A stretch of 64,000 nt of DNA from NCBI GenBank assembly GCA_964569015.1, contig CAZMSN010000001.1:1-64000 (forward strand), given 5' to 3'. Under the pieces are notes generated by a model that saw only the letters and a list, made by a program, of their open reading frames with translations, ran no database searches and was not told where the DNA came from. The DNA is from CAYQEC01 sp964569015. GTDB taxonomy: Bacteria > Actinomycetota > Acidimicrobiia > Spongiisociales > UBA5794. Position 1 is the first letter of the stretch. Every line of letters begins with the position of its first letter. Made by a program: the position numbers and the translations under genes. Below, piece by piece: positions 15,981 to 23,626 of this stretch.

Positions 15981-17396
15981 GTGAAACCGGTGATCACCCC
16001 CGAGGAAACGGCCAGGCTCGACGCTGCCGCTGTCGAGGCCGCCGAGGTGCTGATGGAGCGCGCCGGGCTCGGGGTGGCGCTGGCGGCGGTCGACATGGGA
16101 GTGGGCTACGGCTCGCACGTCGTCATCCTCGCCGGCAAGGGGAACAACGGCGGGGACGGCTATGTCGCCGCCCGCTATCTCGCCCGGCGTGGCGTCGACG
16201 TCACCGTCCAGGCGCTCGGGGGCTCGCAGGACGAGACATCCCCGGCGGGCCACGCCGCGGCCCGAGCGGCGGCTGCGGGCGTGCGGATCAATGCTCTCGC
16301 CGATCCGGTGCCGGCGGATCTGGTGATCGATGCGCTGTTTGGTGTCGGGTTCCACGGCACGCTTCCTGACGTCATCGCGCCGTGGACCGGCACGCCGCAC
16401 CCGGTGCTGGCCGTCGACGTGCCCAGTGGGCTCGACGCCGCCTCGGGCGCTGTGGCCGGCCCGGCCTTCACGGCGCATCGAACGGTCACCTTCCACTCTC
16501 TCAAGCCGGGCCACCTGCTCGGAGAAGGCCCCGAACGATGCGGGAGCATCTCGATCGTCGACATCGGCCTGTCCGGCGGAAACGCCGAGCTGCTGTTGTG
16601 CGAGGAGGTCGACGCTCCCCGGCCGCCACGTCTCCGCACCTCGCACAAGTGGTCCGCCGGTTCGGTCGCCGTCGTCGGGGGCTCACCGGGATTGACCGGT
16701 GCTGCGATGCTGGCCGCCACGGCGGCCCTCCACGGTGGTGCCGGGTCGGTTGCCGTCGTTTGCCCGGGTGCGCTCCAGTCGATCTATGCCGGCATGTCGG
16801 CAGGTGTGATGACCCGCGGCGTCGGCGATGCGGATCGTTTCCGCCAAGGGGATGTTCCGGCAACGCTCGAAGAAGCGTCCCGCTTCGATGTGATGGTGCT
16901 CGGTCCCGGCCTCGGGCGTGGACACGAGGCCTTCGTCGATGGTCTCCTGACCGCATGGGACAAGCCGCTGCTCATCGACGCCGACGGCATCAACGCCTTG
17001 GCTGGCGCCGATCAGCTCGCGGCGCGGACCACCCCCACCATCATCACCCCTCATGCCGGCGAGTTCGCCCGTCTCACCGGCGCCCAAGCCGACTACCGAT
17101 CGGCGGCCACGCTCGCCGCCGGCACCGGCGCCGTGGTGGTCCTCAAGGGCAACCCCACCTTCGTGTTGGGTGCAGAACGTTCGGTGGTGGCCAGTGGAGG
17201 AGCCGAGCTGGCAACGATCGGGACCGGTGACGTGCTCGCCGGATTTATGGCGGCGCTGTGGTCGCGGGGCCTGTCTGCCGAGGTCGCCGCTCGCTCCGCG
17301 GCCTACTGGCACGGCCGGGCGGGCGCCGAGCTGGCGGAGACCGGTACCGTCACGGCCGACGTTCTCTCCGCCACGATCGGGAGGTACGCCTGGTGA
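15981..17396 (+). CDS. nnrDE: Bifunctional NAD(P)H-hydrate epimerase / ADP-dependent NAD(P)H-hydrate dehydratase
   Basis: This 471-residue fusion repairs hydrated NADH and NADPH. The N-terminal YjeF-type epimerase domain has LAGKGNNGGDGYVAARYLA around residue 53; the C-terminal ribokinase-like dehydratase domain has VVGGSPGLTGAAMLA, GPGLGRG, TPHAGEFARLTG and the ATP-site GTGDVLAGF. The GTG at 15981 is preferred because it follows directly on the repeat array and the TAGAAT box. Its stop overlaps the alr start (GTGA). A neighbouring tsaE is a common arrangement. Confidence 0.94.
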   Translation: MKPVITPEETARLDAAAVEAAEVLMERAGLGVALAAVDMGVGYGSHVVILAGKGNNGGDGYVAARYLARRGVDVTVQALGGSQDETSPAGHAAARAAAAGVRINALADPVPADLVIDALFGVGFHGTLPDVIAPWTGTPHPVLAVDVPSGLDAASGAVAGPAFTAHRTVTFHSLKPGHLLGEGPERCGSISIVDIGLSGGNAELLLCEEVDAPRPPRLRTSHKWSAGSVAVVGGSPGLTGAAMLAATAALHGGAGSVAVVCPGALQSIYAGMSAGVMTRGVGDADRFRQGDVPATLEEASRFDVMVLGPGLGRGHEAFVDGLLTAWDKPLLIDADGINALAGADQLAARTTPTIITPHAGEFARLTGAQADYRSAATLAAGTGAVVVLKGNPTFVLGAERSVVASGGAELATIGTGDVLAGFMAALWSRGLSAEVAARSAAYWHGRAGAELAETGTVTADVLSATIGRYAW

Positions 17397-18514
17397 GGCC
17401 CTCGTGGGTCGAGGTCGATCTCAGCGCGATTCGCTCCAACGTCGCGGCGATCCGGGCCTATGTGGCGCCGGCGCAAGTGTGCGCGGTCGTCAAGGCCGAT
17501 GCATACGGGCACGGGGACGTGCCCTGTGCCGAGGCGGCGCTGGCCGGCGGCGCGGAGTCGCTGGCGGTGGCCTTGGTCGAGGAGGGGGTGCGGCTTCGTG
17601 AAGCCGGGATCACCGCTCCCATTCTCCTCCTGTCGGAATCCGAGCTCGGGGATGCCGAGAGGATCGTCGAGTGGGATTTGGTGCCCACGGGCTACCGGGC
17701 CGAGTTCTGTGAGGAAGTGGCGGCGGCGGCGGCTCGCCGCGGCGCCGTGCCATATCCCATTCACCTCAAGGTGGACACGGGGATGCATCGTGTCGGGGCC
17801 GATCCCGCCGAAGCGGAGCGGCTGGCGCGTGACGTGGCCGACGATTCCCGATTGCGGCTCGCAGGGCTCTGGACCCATTTCCCGGTCTCCGAATCCGACC
17901 CGGACTACACCCGCCGCCAGGTGGCGGACCTGATGCGGCTGCGCGACACGCTCGCCGCCGAGGGCATCGACGTAGAGGTGCTCCATGCCGCCAACACCGC
18001 CGGCGCCCTCGATCTTGCAGAATCACGCCTCGACATGGTGCGAGTGGGGCTCGGCATCTACGGGTTGCGTCCAGCGTCCGACACCGGGCCCGGTCTGCGC
18101 CTTCGTCCCGCCATGCGGGTGGTCTCAGAGGTCACGTTCGTGAGGCGCCTGCCCGCAGGAGAGCGACCGTCGTACGGGCAGTGCCACCCGCTCCCGGCGG
18201 AGTCCACCGTAGCCACGGTCCCGATCGGCTACGCCGACGGTGTGTGCCGCCGCCTGTCCGATGTGGGCGGCGAGGTATTGATCGGCGGCAGGCGCTACCC
18301 GTTCGCCGGCACGGTGACGATGGATCAGATCGTCGTCGATGTGGGAGACGACCCCATCGAGATCGGTGACGAGGTGGTCGTGCTCGGTGCCCAGGGTGAC
18401 GCCGCCATCACCGCCGACGAGTGGGCAGAGCGGCTGGGGACGATCAACTACGAGATCGTGTGCCAGTTCGGGCCGCGGCTACCGCGCCGATATATCGAGC
18501 TGGCTGATGATTGA
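17393..18514 (+). CDS. alr: Alanine racemase
   Basis: Alr makes D-alanine for peptidoglycan using PLP. The PLP lysine is K34 in AVVKADAYGHG and the second catalytic base is the Tyr of VPIGYADGVCRR near residue 282. LKVDTGMHRVG and MVRVGLGIYG are further motifs. The GTG start at 17393 overlaps the nnrDE stop. The length is 373 residues. Confidence 0.95.
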   Translation: MRPSWVEVDLSAIRSNVAAIRAYVAPAQVCAVVKADAYGHGDVPCAEAALAGGAESLAVALVEEGVRLREAGITAPILLLSESELGDAERIVEWDLVPTGYRAEFCEEVAAAAARRGAVPYPIHLKVDTGMHRVGADPAEAERLARDVADDSRLRLAGLWTHFPVSESDPDYTRRQVADLMRLRDTLAAEGIDVEVLHAANTAGALDLAESRLDMVRVGLGIYGLRPASDTGPGLRLRPAMRVVSEVTFVRRLPAGERPSYGQCHPLPAESTVATVPIGYADGVCRRLSDVGGEVLIGGRRYPFAGTVTMDQIVVDVGDDPIEIGDEVVVLGAQGDAAITADEWAERLGTINYEIVCQFGPRLPRRYIELADD

Positions 18515-18632
18515 GGAGACGCTGACGCCGGTGCCCGGCATTTGGGCGGGGCAGTGGGGTGCTCCGGCGGCGCTCACCAGCTCGGTGGGGCCGATCGGCG
18601 GGATCGCGGGATGGAAGGAAGTCACGCCATGA
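18507..18632 (+). CDS. Small ORF (41 aa), possible P1-peptidase N-terminal fragment
   Basis: MIEETLTPVPGIWAGQWG... runs 41 codons from an ATG that overlaps the alr stop by eight bases and ends in ATGA overlapping the udg start. The overlaps on both sides suggest it may be translated and couple the two genes. The segment LTPVPGIWAGQWG faintly resembles the start of DmpA-type (P1) peptidases, so it may be a truncated remnant. I cannot assign a function. Confidence 0.35.
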   Translation: MIEETLTPVPGIWAGQWGAPAALTSSVGPIGGIAGWKEVTP

Positions 18633-19291
18633 TCGAGCTACCGGAAGATCGGGCCGCCGAGCTGGCGGCACTCGCCGCCGAGGCGGCGCAGTGCACCAAG
18701 TGCCGGCTCGCCGAGGGCCGGCTCAATGTCGTGTTCGGCGCCGGGGATCCCGACGCCGACGTCATGTTCGTCGGCGAGGGTCCCGGTCAGCGCGAGGACG
18801 AGCAGGGTTTTCCGTTCGTGGGGCCTTCGGGCAGACTGCTCGATGAGCTGCTTGGCGAGGTCGGGCTCGCCCGTAGCGACGTCTACATCGGCAACGTCGT
18901 CAAGTGCCGGCCTCCGGGCAATCGTGATCCTCGGCCCGACGAGATCGACGCCTGCAAGCCCTACCTGCGGCGGCAGCTCCGGCTCGTCGACCCGAAGGTC
19001 GTGGTGACGCTCGGCAACTTCTCCACGAAGCTGCTGTTGAACACCGAGATGGGAATCACCCGTCTTCGGGGAACGGCCTACGAGTGGTGGGGCCGCTTCC
19101 TGGTCCCCACCTTCCATCCTGCCGCTGCCCTGCGGGGGAGCGCCCGGGTGCTCGAAGAGATGCGGTATGACTTCGGCCTGGTGGAGAGCGTCCTCCAGGG
19201 TAAGCTCCGGGTGAGCGAGGCCGACTCTTCCTCCGAGATCGAGATCGGCCCGTCCGCACCCGATCCGGAGCAATTGGATCTGTTCGGATGA
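18629..19291 (+). CDS. udg: Uracil-DNA glycosylase, family 4
   Basis: Removes uracil from DNA. The cysteines of an Fe-S cluster are present: QCTKC near residue 15, then KCRPPGN and the Cys of IDACKPYL. GEGPGQREDEQGFPFVGPSG (around residues 48-67) is the catalytic motif and PTFHPAA is the second. The ATG at 18629 has GGAAGGAAG at 18613-18621, seven bases away, which decides the start over the ATG at 18611. The length is 220 residues. Confidence 0.92.
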   Translation: MIELPEDRAAELAALAAEAAQCTKCRLAEGRLNVVFGAGDPDADVMFVGEGPGQREDEQGFPFVGPSGRLLDELLGEVGLARSDVYIGNVVKCRPPGNRDPRPDEIDACKPYLRRQLRLVDPKVVVTLGNFSTKLLLNTEMGITRLRGTAYEWWGRFLVPTFHPAAALRGSARVLEEMRYDFGLVESVLQGKLRVSEADSSSEIEIGPSAPDPEQLDLFG

Positions 19292-19379
19292 TCGACATGC
19301 ACGTCTTCGTGAGGAGCGACTCCGGCGGAACGTACCGGGCGAGAGGTCGCGATATCCGACGGTGTCCGGGGGGGAGTGC

Positions 19380-19832
19380 ATGATCGAAGTGGAGACCGGC
19401 TCGCCTGCGGAGACGCTGGCGCTGGGTCGTCGCCTTGCCGCGTCGCTGCGCGCCGGCGACGTCCTGCTCCTCTCGGGCCGGCTCGGAGTGGGCAAGACAC
19501 TGCTGGCGGCGGGCGTCGCCGAAGGCTTGGGCGTCGAGGAGCCCGTGACGAGCCCGAGCTTCGTGCTGGTGCGCTCCTACGAGGGCTTTCTCCCGGTCGT
19601 GCACGCCGACGTGTACCGGCTCGGCTCAACGGGTGAGTTCGACGATCTCGAGCTCCCCGACAGCGCCCGCCGGGGCGTGCTGATGATCGAATGGGGAGAC
19701 GCCGTCACCATGGGAGTGCCGGCGGACCACCTCGTGATCCGCATTGAATCCACCGGCGATTCCAGCCGGCGCTTCGAGTTCATTCCAGCCGGGAGCTGGG
19801 TGGATCGGCCGCTCACGGAGCTGAGCGCGTGA
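19380..19832 (+). CDS. tsaE: tRNA t6A biosynthesis ATPase TsaE
   Basis: TsaE is the small P-loop ATPase that works with TsaB and TsaD in forming N6-threonylcarbamoyladenosine at tRNA position 37. Walker A is GRLGVGKTLLA near residue 36, followed by TSPSFVLV and HADVYRL. The ATG at 19380 is used; the in-frame GTG at 19362 is possible. The stop overlaps the tsaB GTG by four bases. Confidence 0.93.
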   Translation: MIEVETGSPAETLALGRRLAASLRAGDVLLLSGRLGVGKTLLAAGVAEGLGVEEPVTSPSFVLVRSYEGFLPVVHADVYRLGSTGEFDDLELPDSARRGVLMIEWGDAVTMGVPADHLVIRIESTGDSSRRFEFIPAGSWVDRPLTELSA

Positions 19833-20545
19833 GGATCCTGGCACTCGAGACCGCCACTGCGGCGTCTTCGGTGGCGTTGGGAGAGGACGCCACCGCCGTC
19901 GCGCTCTCGCTGCAGGTCGATCGGCGGGGACACGTTGGGTTCCTGATCCCGGCGATCGATTTCTGTTTCCGGCGGGCCGGATGGACACGAGCGGACATCG
20001 ACCTGGTGGCGGTCGACGTGGGCCCCGGCGGCTACGCCGGCATCCGGGCCGGCATCAGTGCGGCTCAGGGCATCGCTGCCGCGGTCGGGGTTCCGGTGGT
20101 GACGGTCAGCTCACTCACCGTGCTCGCCCTGCGAGCAACCACGGGGCACCGCCGCATATGGCCGGTGATCGACGTGCGCCGCGGCCAGGTCGCCACCGCT
20201 CCGTACCGCCCGGTGCCCGGCGGGGTCGTTCCCGACGGCAGCGCCGAGGTGGTTTCCCCCGACCGGTTCCGTGCCCTCATCGAATCGGACCCGTCGGACA
20301 CCCTCGTTGTCGGCGACTGGGAGGCGCTCCCCGAATGCTCCCTGCGCGGCCTGCATCGCGTCCGGAAGGGGCGGCCTCGGTACCCGACGGCGGAGATGAT
20401 GCTCGACGTGGCCGTGTTACGGGCCCAGCACGACGATTTCGCCCGTCCCGAGGAGATCCGGCCCCTGTACATGCGGGAACCCGACGCCGCCATCAACTGG
20501 TCGGACTTCCGGGAAGAGGGCATGTGGCCGGGAGAGGTCGCATGA
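19829..20545 (+). CDS. tsaB: tRNA t6A biosynthesis protein TsaB
   Basis: TsaB is the inactive paralogue that dimerizes with TsaD. The 238 residues start RILALETATAASSVAL and contain VDVGPGGYAGIRAGISAAQG, the family's signature. The GTG at 19829 overlaps tsaE; the TGA overlaps the next ATG. It is the second gene of the tsaE-tsaB-rimI-tsaD operon. Confidence 0.94.
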   Translation: MRILALETATAASSVALGEDATAVALSLQVDRRGHVGFLIPAIDFCFRRAGWTRADIDLVAVDVGPGGYAGIRAGISAAQGIAAAVGVPVVTVSSLTVLALRATTGHRRIWPVIDVRRGQVATAPYRPVPGGVVPDGSAEVVSPDRFRALIESDPSDTLVVGDWEALPECSLRGLHRVRKGRPRYPTAEMMLDVAVLRAQHDDFARPEEIRPLYMREPDAAINWSDFREEGMWPGEVA

Positions 20546-21066
20546 TGGCCCAGGCCTCGACGACTGCCGGCGGCACGATCCGGCCGATGACGCGACAGGA
20601 CATCCCGATCGTGGCGACCCTCGAGCGAGAGGTGTATCCGCAGCCCTGGTCCGCCCGGGTCTTCTTCGATGAGCTGTCTCAATCGAACCGCGTTTACCTC
20701 GTCGCTGAGAACCGGCGGGGCATCATCGTCGGCTACGGAGGTCTCTTGCTCGTCGAGGACGATGCGCACATCACGACTCTGGCGGTGCTCCCCGAGGAGC
20801 AGCGAAGCCGTATCGGCACACGCCTCATGCTGACCCTGGTGGAAGAGGCGCTCCAGTCGGGCGTTCGGCACCTGACGCTGGAGGTCCGCATGTCGAACGC
20901 GGCGGCTCGGCGGCTCTACGAGCGATTCGGCTTCGCTCCGGTCGGGATGCGCAAGGACTACTACCGCGACGAGGACGCGCTGGTGATGTGGGCGATCGAT
21001 ATCGACGCCGATGAGTACACCTCCCGGCTCGACGCCATTCGACGATCGCTGGAGGACGCGGAGTGA
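20542..21066 (+). CDS. rimI: Ribosomal protein S18-alanine N-acetyltransferase-like GNAT protein
   Basis: This 174-residue GNAT enzyme has the acetyl-CoA loop in EEQRSRIGTRLMLTL (an R/QxxG/A pattern) and LEVRMSNAAARRLYERFGF. RimI acetylates S18, though members may act on other N-termini. Two adjacent ATGs (20542 and 20545) are possible starts; the first overlaps the tsaB stop. It lies between tsaB and tsaD, the common order. Confidence 0.9.
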   Translation: MMAQASTTAGGTIRPMTRQDIPIVATLEREVYPQPWSARVFFDELSQSNRVYLVAENRRGIIVGYGGLLLVEDDAHITTLAVLPEEQRSRIGTRLMLTLVEEALQSGVRHLTLEVRMSNAAARRLYERFGFAPVGMRKDYYRDEDALVMWAIDIDADEYTSRLDAIRRSLEDAE

Positions 21067-22076
21067 GTGCCGGACCGCTGATCCTCGGAATCGAGACGAG
21101 CTGTGACGAGACCGGTGTCGCCGTGCTCGAGGGCCTCGAGGTCAGATCGTCGGTGCTGGCCTCCCAGGTCGAGGCCCACGCCCGGTTCGGGGGAGTGGTG
21201 CCCGAGGTGGCGGCCCGGGCACATGTCGAGGCGATCCGGCCGTTGACCCACATGGCTCTGACTCAGGCGGGCATCCATTCCGACCAGCTCGATGCCGTTG
21301 CCGCCACCAGGGGGCCCGGTCTCGCCGGGGCGTTGATGGTCGGCTTCTCCTTCGGCAAGGCGCTGGCATGGAGCTTGGATCGCCCGTTCCTCGGCGTCAA
21401 TCACATGGAGGGCCATCTCATGGCTCCTCGGCTCGACCACGCCGACTACGCGCCGCCGGCGATCGTGCTGCTTGCGTCCGGCGGACACAGTCAGATCGTG
21501 CATGTGCGCGCATGGGGCGACTACGTCGTCATGGGACAGACGATCGACGACGCGGCGGGCGAGGCGTTCGACAAGCTGGCACGCTTCATGGGGCTCGGGT
21601 ACCCGGGCGGGCCTGCCATCGATCAGGCGTCTGCCGGCGGCGATCCCGCCAGGGTCTCGTTCCCGAGAGCTCTGCCCGATCGTCCGTTCGATTTCTCGTT
21701 CTCGGGTCTCAAGACGTCGGTGGTGACCTACCTCAAGAAGGCGAAAGCGACCGGGAACGTCCCCCCACTCGCCGACGTCGCCGCCTCGATCCAGGAGGCC
21801 ATCATCGACGTTCTCGTTGCCAAGACGTTCAACGCGGTGGAGGCGACGGGGGTGACCGCGGTTGCCGCCGGCGGCGGGGTACTCGCCAACGGCCGGCTGC
21901 GAGACCGTCTCGCGGCCGAGGCCAATCGGCACAGCGTGCAGCTCTACCTCCCGACGCCGGCTCTCTGCACGGACAACGGCGCCATGATCGCGGCCGCCGC
22001 CACGCTGCGGCTGGAGCGGGGATTGATCACCCCGTGGGATGCCGAGGTAGACGCCGGGCTCAGGCTGAGCGGGTGA
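21063..22076 (+). CDS. tsaD: tRNA N6-adenosine threonylcarbamoyltransferase TsaD
   Basis: TsaD transfers the threonylcarbamoyl group to A37 of tRNAs reading ANN codons. The metal ligands are the two His of NHMEGHLMA near residue 113, and the ATP site includes LLASGGHSQIV, DDAAGEAFDK and AAGGGVLANGRLR. The length is 337. The GTG at 21063 overlaps the rimI stop; the TGA overlaps the next gene. Confidence 0.97.
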   Translation: MSAGPLILGIETSCDETGVAVLEGLEVRSSVLASQVEAHARFGGVVPEVAARAHVEAIRPLTHMALTQAGIHSDQLDAVAATRGPGLAGALMVGFSFGKALAWSLDRPFLGVNHMEGHLMAPRLDHADYAPPAIVLLASGGHSQIVHVRAWGDYVVMGQTIDDAAGEAFDKLARFMGLGYPGGPAIDQASAGGDPARVSFPRALPDRPFDFSFSGLKTSVVTYLKKAKATGNVPPLADVAASIQEAIIDVLVAKTFNAVEATGVTAVAAGGGVLANGRLRDRLAAEANRHSVQLYLPTPALCTDNGAMIAAAATLRLERGLITPWDAEVDAGLRLSG

Positions 22077-23182
22077 AGCGGGGGATCCGCCTCGGGTGCT
22101 TGTTCGGTATCGAGATACGGGCCGACTTCTCGCTCTTGTTCCTCGTCGTTCTCCTCACGTGGTCGCTCTATCTCGATCTGGTGGACCGTTTCGCCGACAA
22201 GCCACGAACGACCTTGCTGGTTGCGGCTCTCGGCGCCGGGGCGGCCTTCATTGGCAGTGTCGTGATCCATGAGCTGAGCCATTCGGTGGTGGCGCTGCGA
22301 CGCGGGTTCGAGGTGCGGCGTATCCGGCTCTTCATGTTCGGCGGGATGTCGGAGATCGGCAGCGAGGCCAAGACCCCGCGGGACGAGTTCGCGGTGACTA
22401 TCGCCGGGCCGGCGGCATCGCTGGTGCTGGGGGTGCTGTTCCTCCTGGCAGCATGGGCGGTCCCGGCGAGCTGGAATCTGACCGAGCGCCTGACTCTCCT
22501 CCTCGGCTTGGCCAACGTTGCCATCGCCGTCTTCAACATGCTCCCCGGGTTTCCCCTCGACGGGGGGCGCATCCTGCGGGCCGTGGTGTGGCGGATCAGC
22601 GGCGACCGGCGCCGGGCGACGGCCATCGCGGCGACGACCGGGCGCCTGCTCGGCCTTGTCCTGATTCTCGGCGGCATGGTGTACTGGATGGTGCAGAGAG
22701 ATCTCAGCGGCCTGTGGCTGGCGGCGATCGGTTGGTTCCTGCTCCAGGCGGCATCGCTGACGAAGCGTCGCCAGGAGATCCTCGACAGCATCGAAGGGCT
22801 CCGCGTCGGCGACGTGATGCGGCGTGTCGCGACCGCCGTGCCGGGTGATCAGAGTGTCGCCGACGTACTTGCTCTCCACGGGTGGGGCGATCGTCTGCGG
22901 ATGATACCGGTGGAGGTGCATGGAAGGATCCGCGGGCTGCTGGGTAGCCGCGAGGTCGCCAAGGTCGATGCGGCGCAGCGCAGCGAGCAGACTGCCGCCT
23001 CCGCGATGACTCCCATCGGGCCGGAGGACGTATTCGACGCAGGTGCCTCCCTGGAACAGGCATTGACGCAGCAGTCGGGATCGGCCGGAGTGATGGTCGT
23101 GGTCGAGGACGGCCGGGTGGTGGGGCTGGTGACGGGAGAGGAGATCGCGGCAGTGCTCGGAGAAGCCGCTCCTCGCCGGTGA
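22073..23182 (+). CDS. Site-2 protease family membrane metalloprotease with CBS pair
   Basis: This 369-residue intramembrane zinc protease has HELSH at residues 66-70 and FPLDGGRILRA near residue 160, the third ligand. Five to six hydrophobic segments fill residues 1-235; the C-terminal part (about 250-360) looks like two CBS-type repeats (VGDVMRRVATAVPGDQSV; ASAMTPIGPEDVF). Such S2P-CBS proteins may cleave membrane regulators in response to a ligand. The GTG at 22073 overlaps the tsaD stop. Confidence 0.9.
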   Translation: MKRGIRLGCLFGIEIRADFSLLFLVVLLTWSLYLDLVDRFADKPRTTLLVAALGAGAAFIGSVVIHELSHSVVALRRGFEVRRIRLFMFGGMSEIGSEAKTPRDEFAVTIAGPAASLVLGVLFLLAAWAVPASWNLTERLTLLLGLANVAIAVFNMLPGFPLDGGRILRAVVWRISGDRRRATAIAATTGRLLGLVLILGGMVYWMVQRDLSGLWLAAIGWFLLQAASLTKRRQEILDSIEGLRVGDVMRRVATAVPGDQSVADVLALHGWGDRLRMIPVEVHGRIRGLLGSREVAKVDAAQRSEQTAASAMTPIGPEDVFDAGASLEQALTQQSGSAGVMVVVEDGRVVGLVTGEEIAAVLGEAAPRR

Positions 23183-23244
23183 GTGTGTTTCGCAGCGGGC
23201 TTGTCGAAGTCGACCGAAGGACTGGCACTCGCCGCATCGCTCTG

Positions 23245-23271
23245 CTAGCACTTGTGAACAGTGAGTGCTAG
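23245..23271 (+). promoter_or_regulatory. CIRCE operator (HrcA-binding site) of groES-groEL
   Basis: CTAGCACTT, nine bases, then GAGTGCTAG forms the CIRCE inverted repeat (consensus TTAGCACTC-N9-GAGTGCTAA). It extends by one G/C pair each side. It lies 54 bases before groES and predicts heat-shock repression by HrcA. Confidence 0.93.
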
Positions 23272-23277
23272 CCTTTG

Positions 23278-23298
23278 GCAGTCATAGCATATGACTGC
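23278..23298 (+). promoter_or_regulatory. Second perfect palindrome between CIRCE and groES
   Basis: GCAGTCATA, GCA, TATGACTGC is a perfect 9-bp inverted repeat with a 3-base centre, six bases after CIRCE. It differs from the CIRCE sequence. It could be a second operator or a hairpin in the groES leader. The function is unknown. Confidence 0.5.
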
Positions 23299-23324
23299 TA
23301 AGCACCCCGAGAGGAGGGAATCGG

Positions 23325-23612
23325 ATGAACCTGAAGCCTCTGGGCGACCGAATCGTCGTGAAGCCCAGCGATGAGGACGAAGCCCGGACCGCCAGCGGCA
23401 TCGTCATCCCCGATACCGCCAAGGAGAAGCCGCAGCAGGGCGAAGTCCTGGCGGTGGGCCCCGGTGAGTACAAGGACGGCGAGCGTATCCCGCTCGACAT
23501 CAAGGCCGGGGACACCGTCGTCTATTCGAAGTACGGCGGTACCGAGGTGAAATACGAGGGTGAGGACTATCTCATTCTGTCCGCCCGCGACGTGCTCGCC
23601 ATCGTCGGCTAG
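23325..23612 (+). CDS. groES: Co-chaperonin GroES
   Basis: GroES caps the GroEL folding chamber. The 95 residues start MNLKPLGDRIVVKPSDEDE, with the mobile loop around RTASGIVIPDTAKEKPQQG. A strong GAGGAGG precedes the ATG. groEL follows after 14 bases with its own AGGAGG. Confidence 0.98.
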   Translation: MNLKPLGDRIVVKPSDEDEARTASGIVIPDTAKEKPQQGEVLAVGPGEYKDGERIPLDIKAGDTVVYSKYGGTEVKYEGEDYLILSARDVLAIVG

Positions 23613-23626
23613 GAGGAACCAATCAC

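Noticed and set aside
23191..23225. TTGTCGAAGTCGACC stretch before CIRCE as part of a dispersed repeat
   Set aside because: Resembles repeat phrases seen in other genomes but is too short and single-copy here to support.
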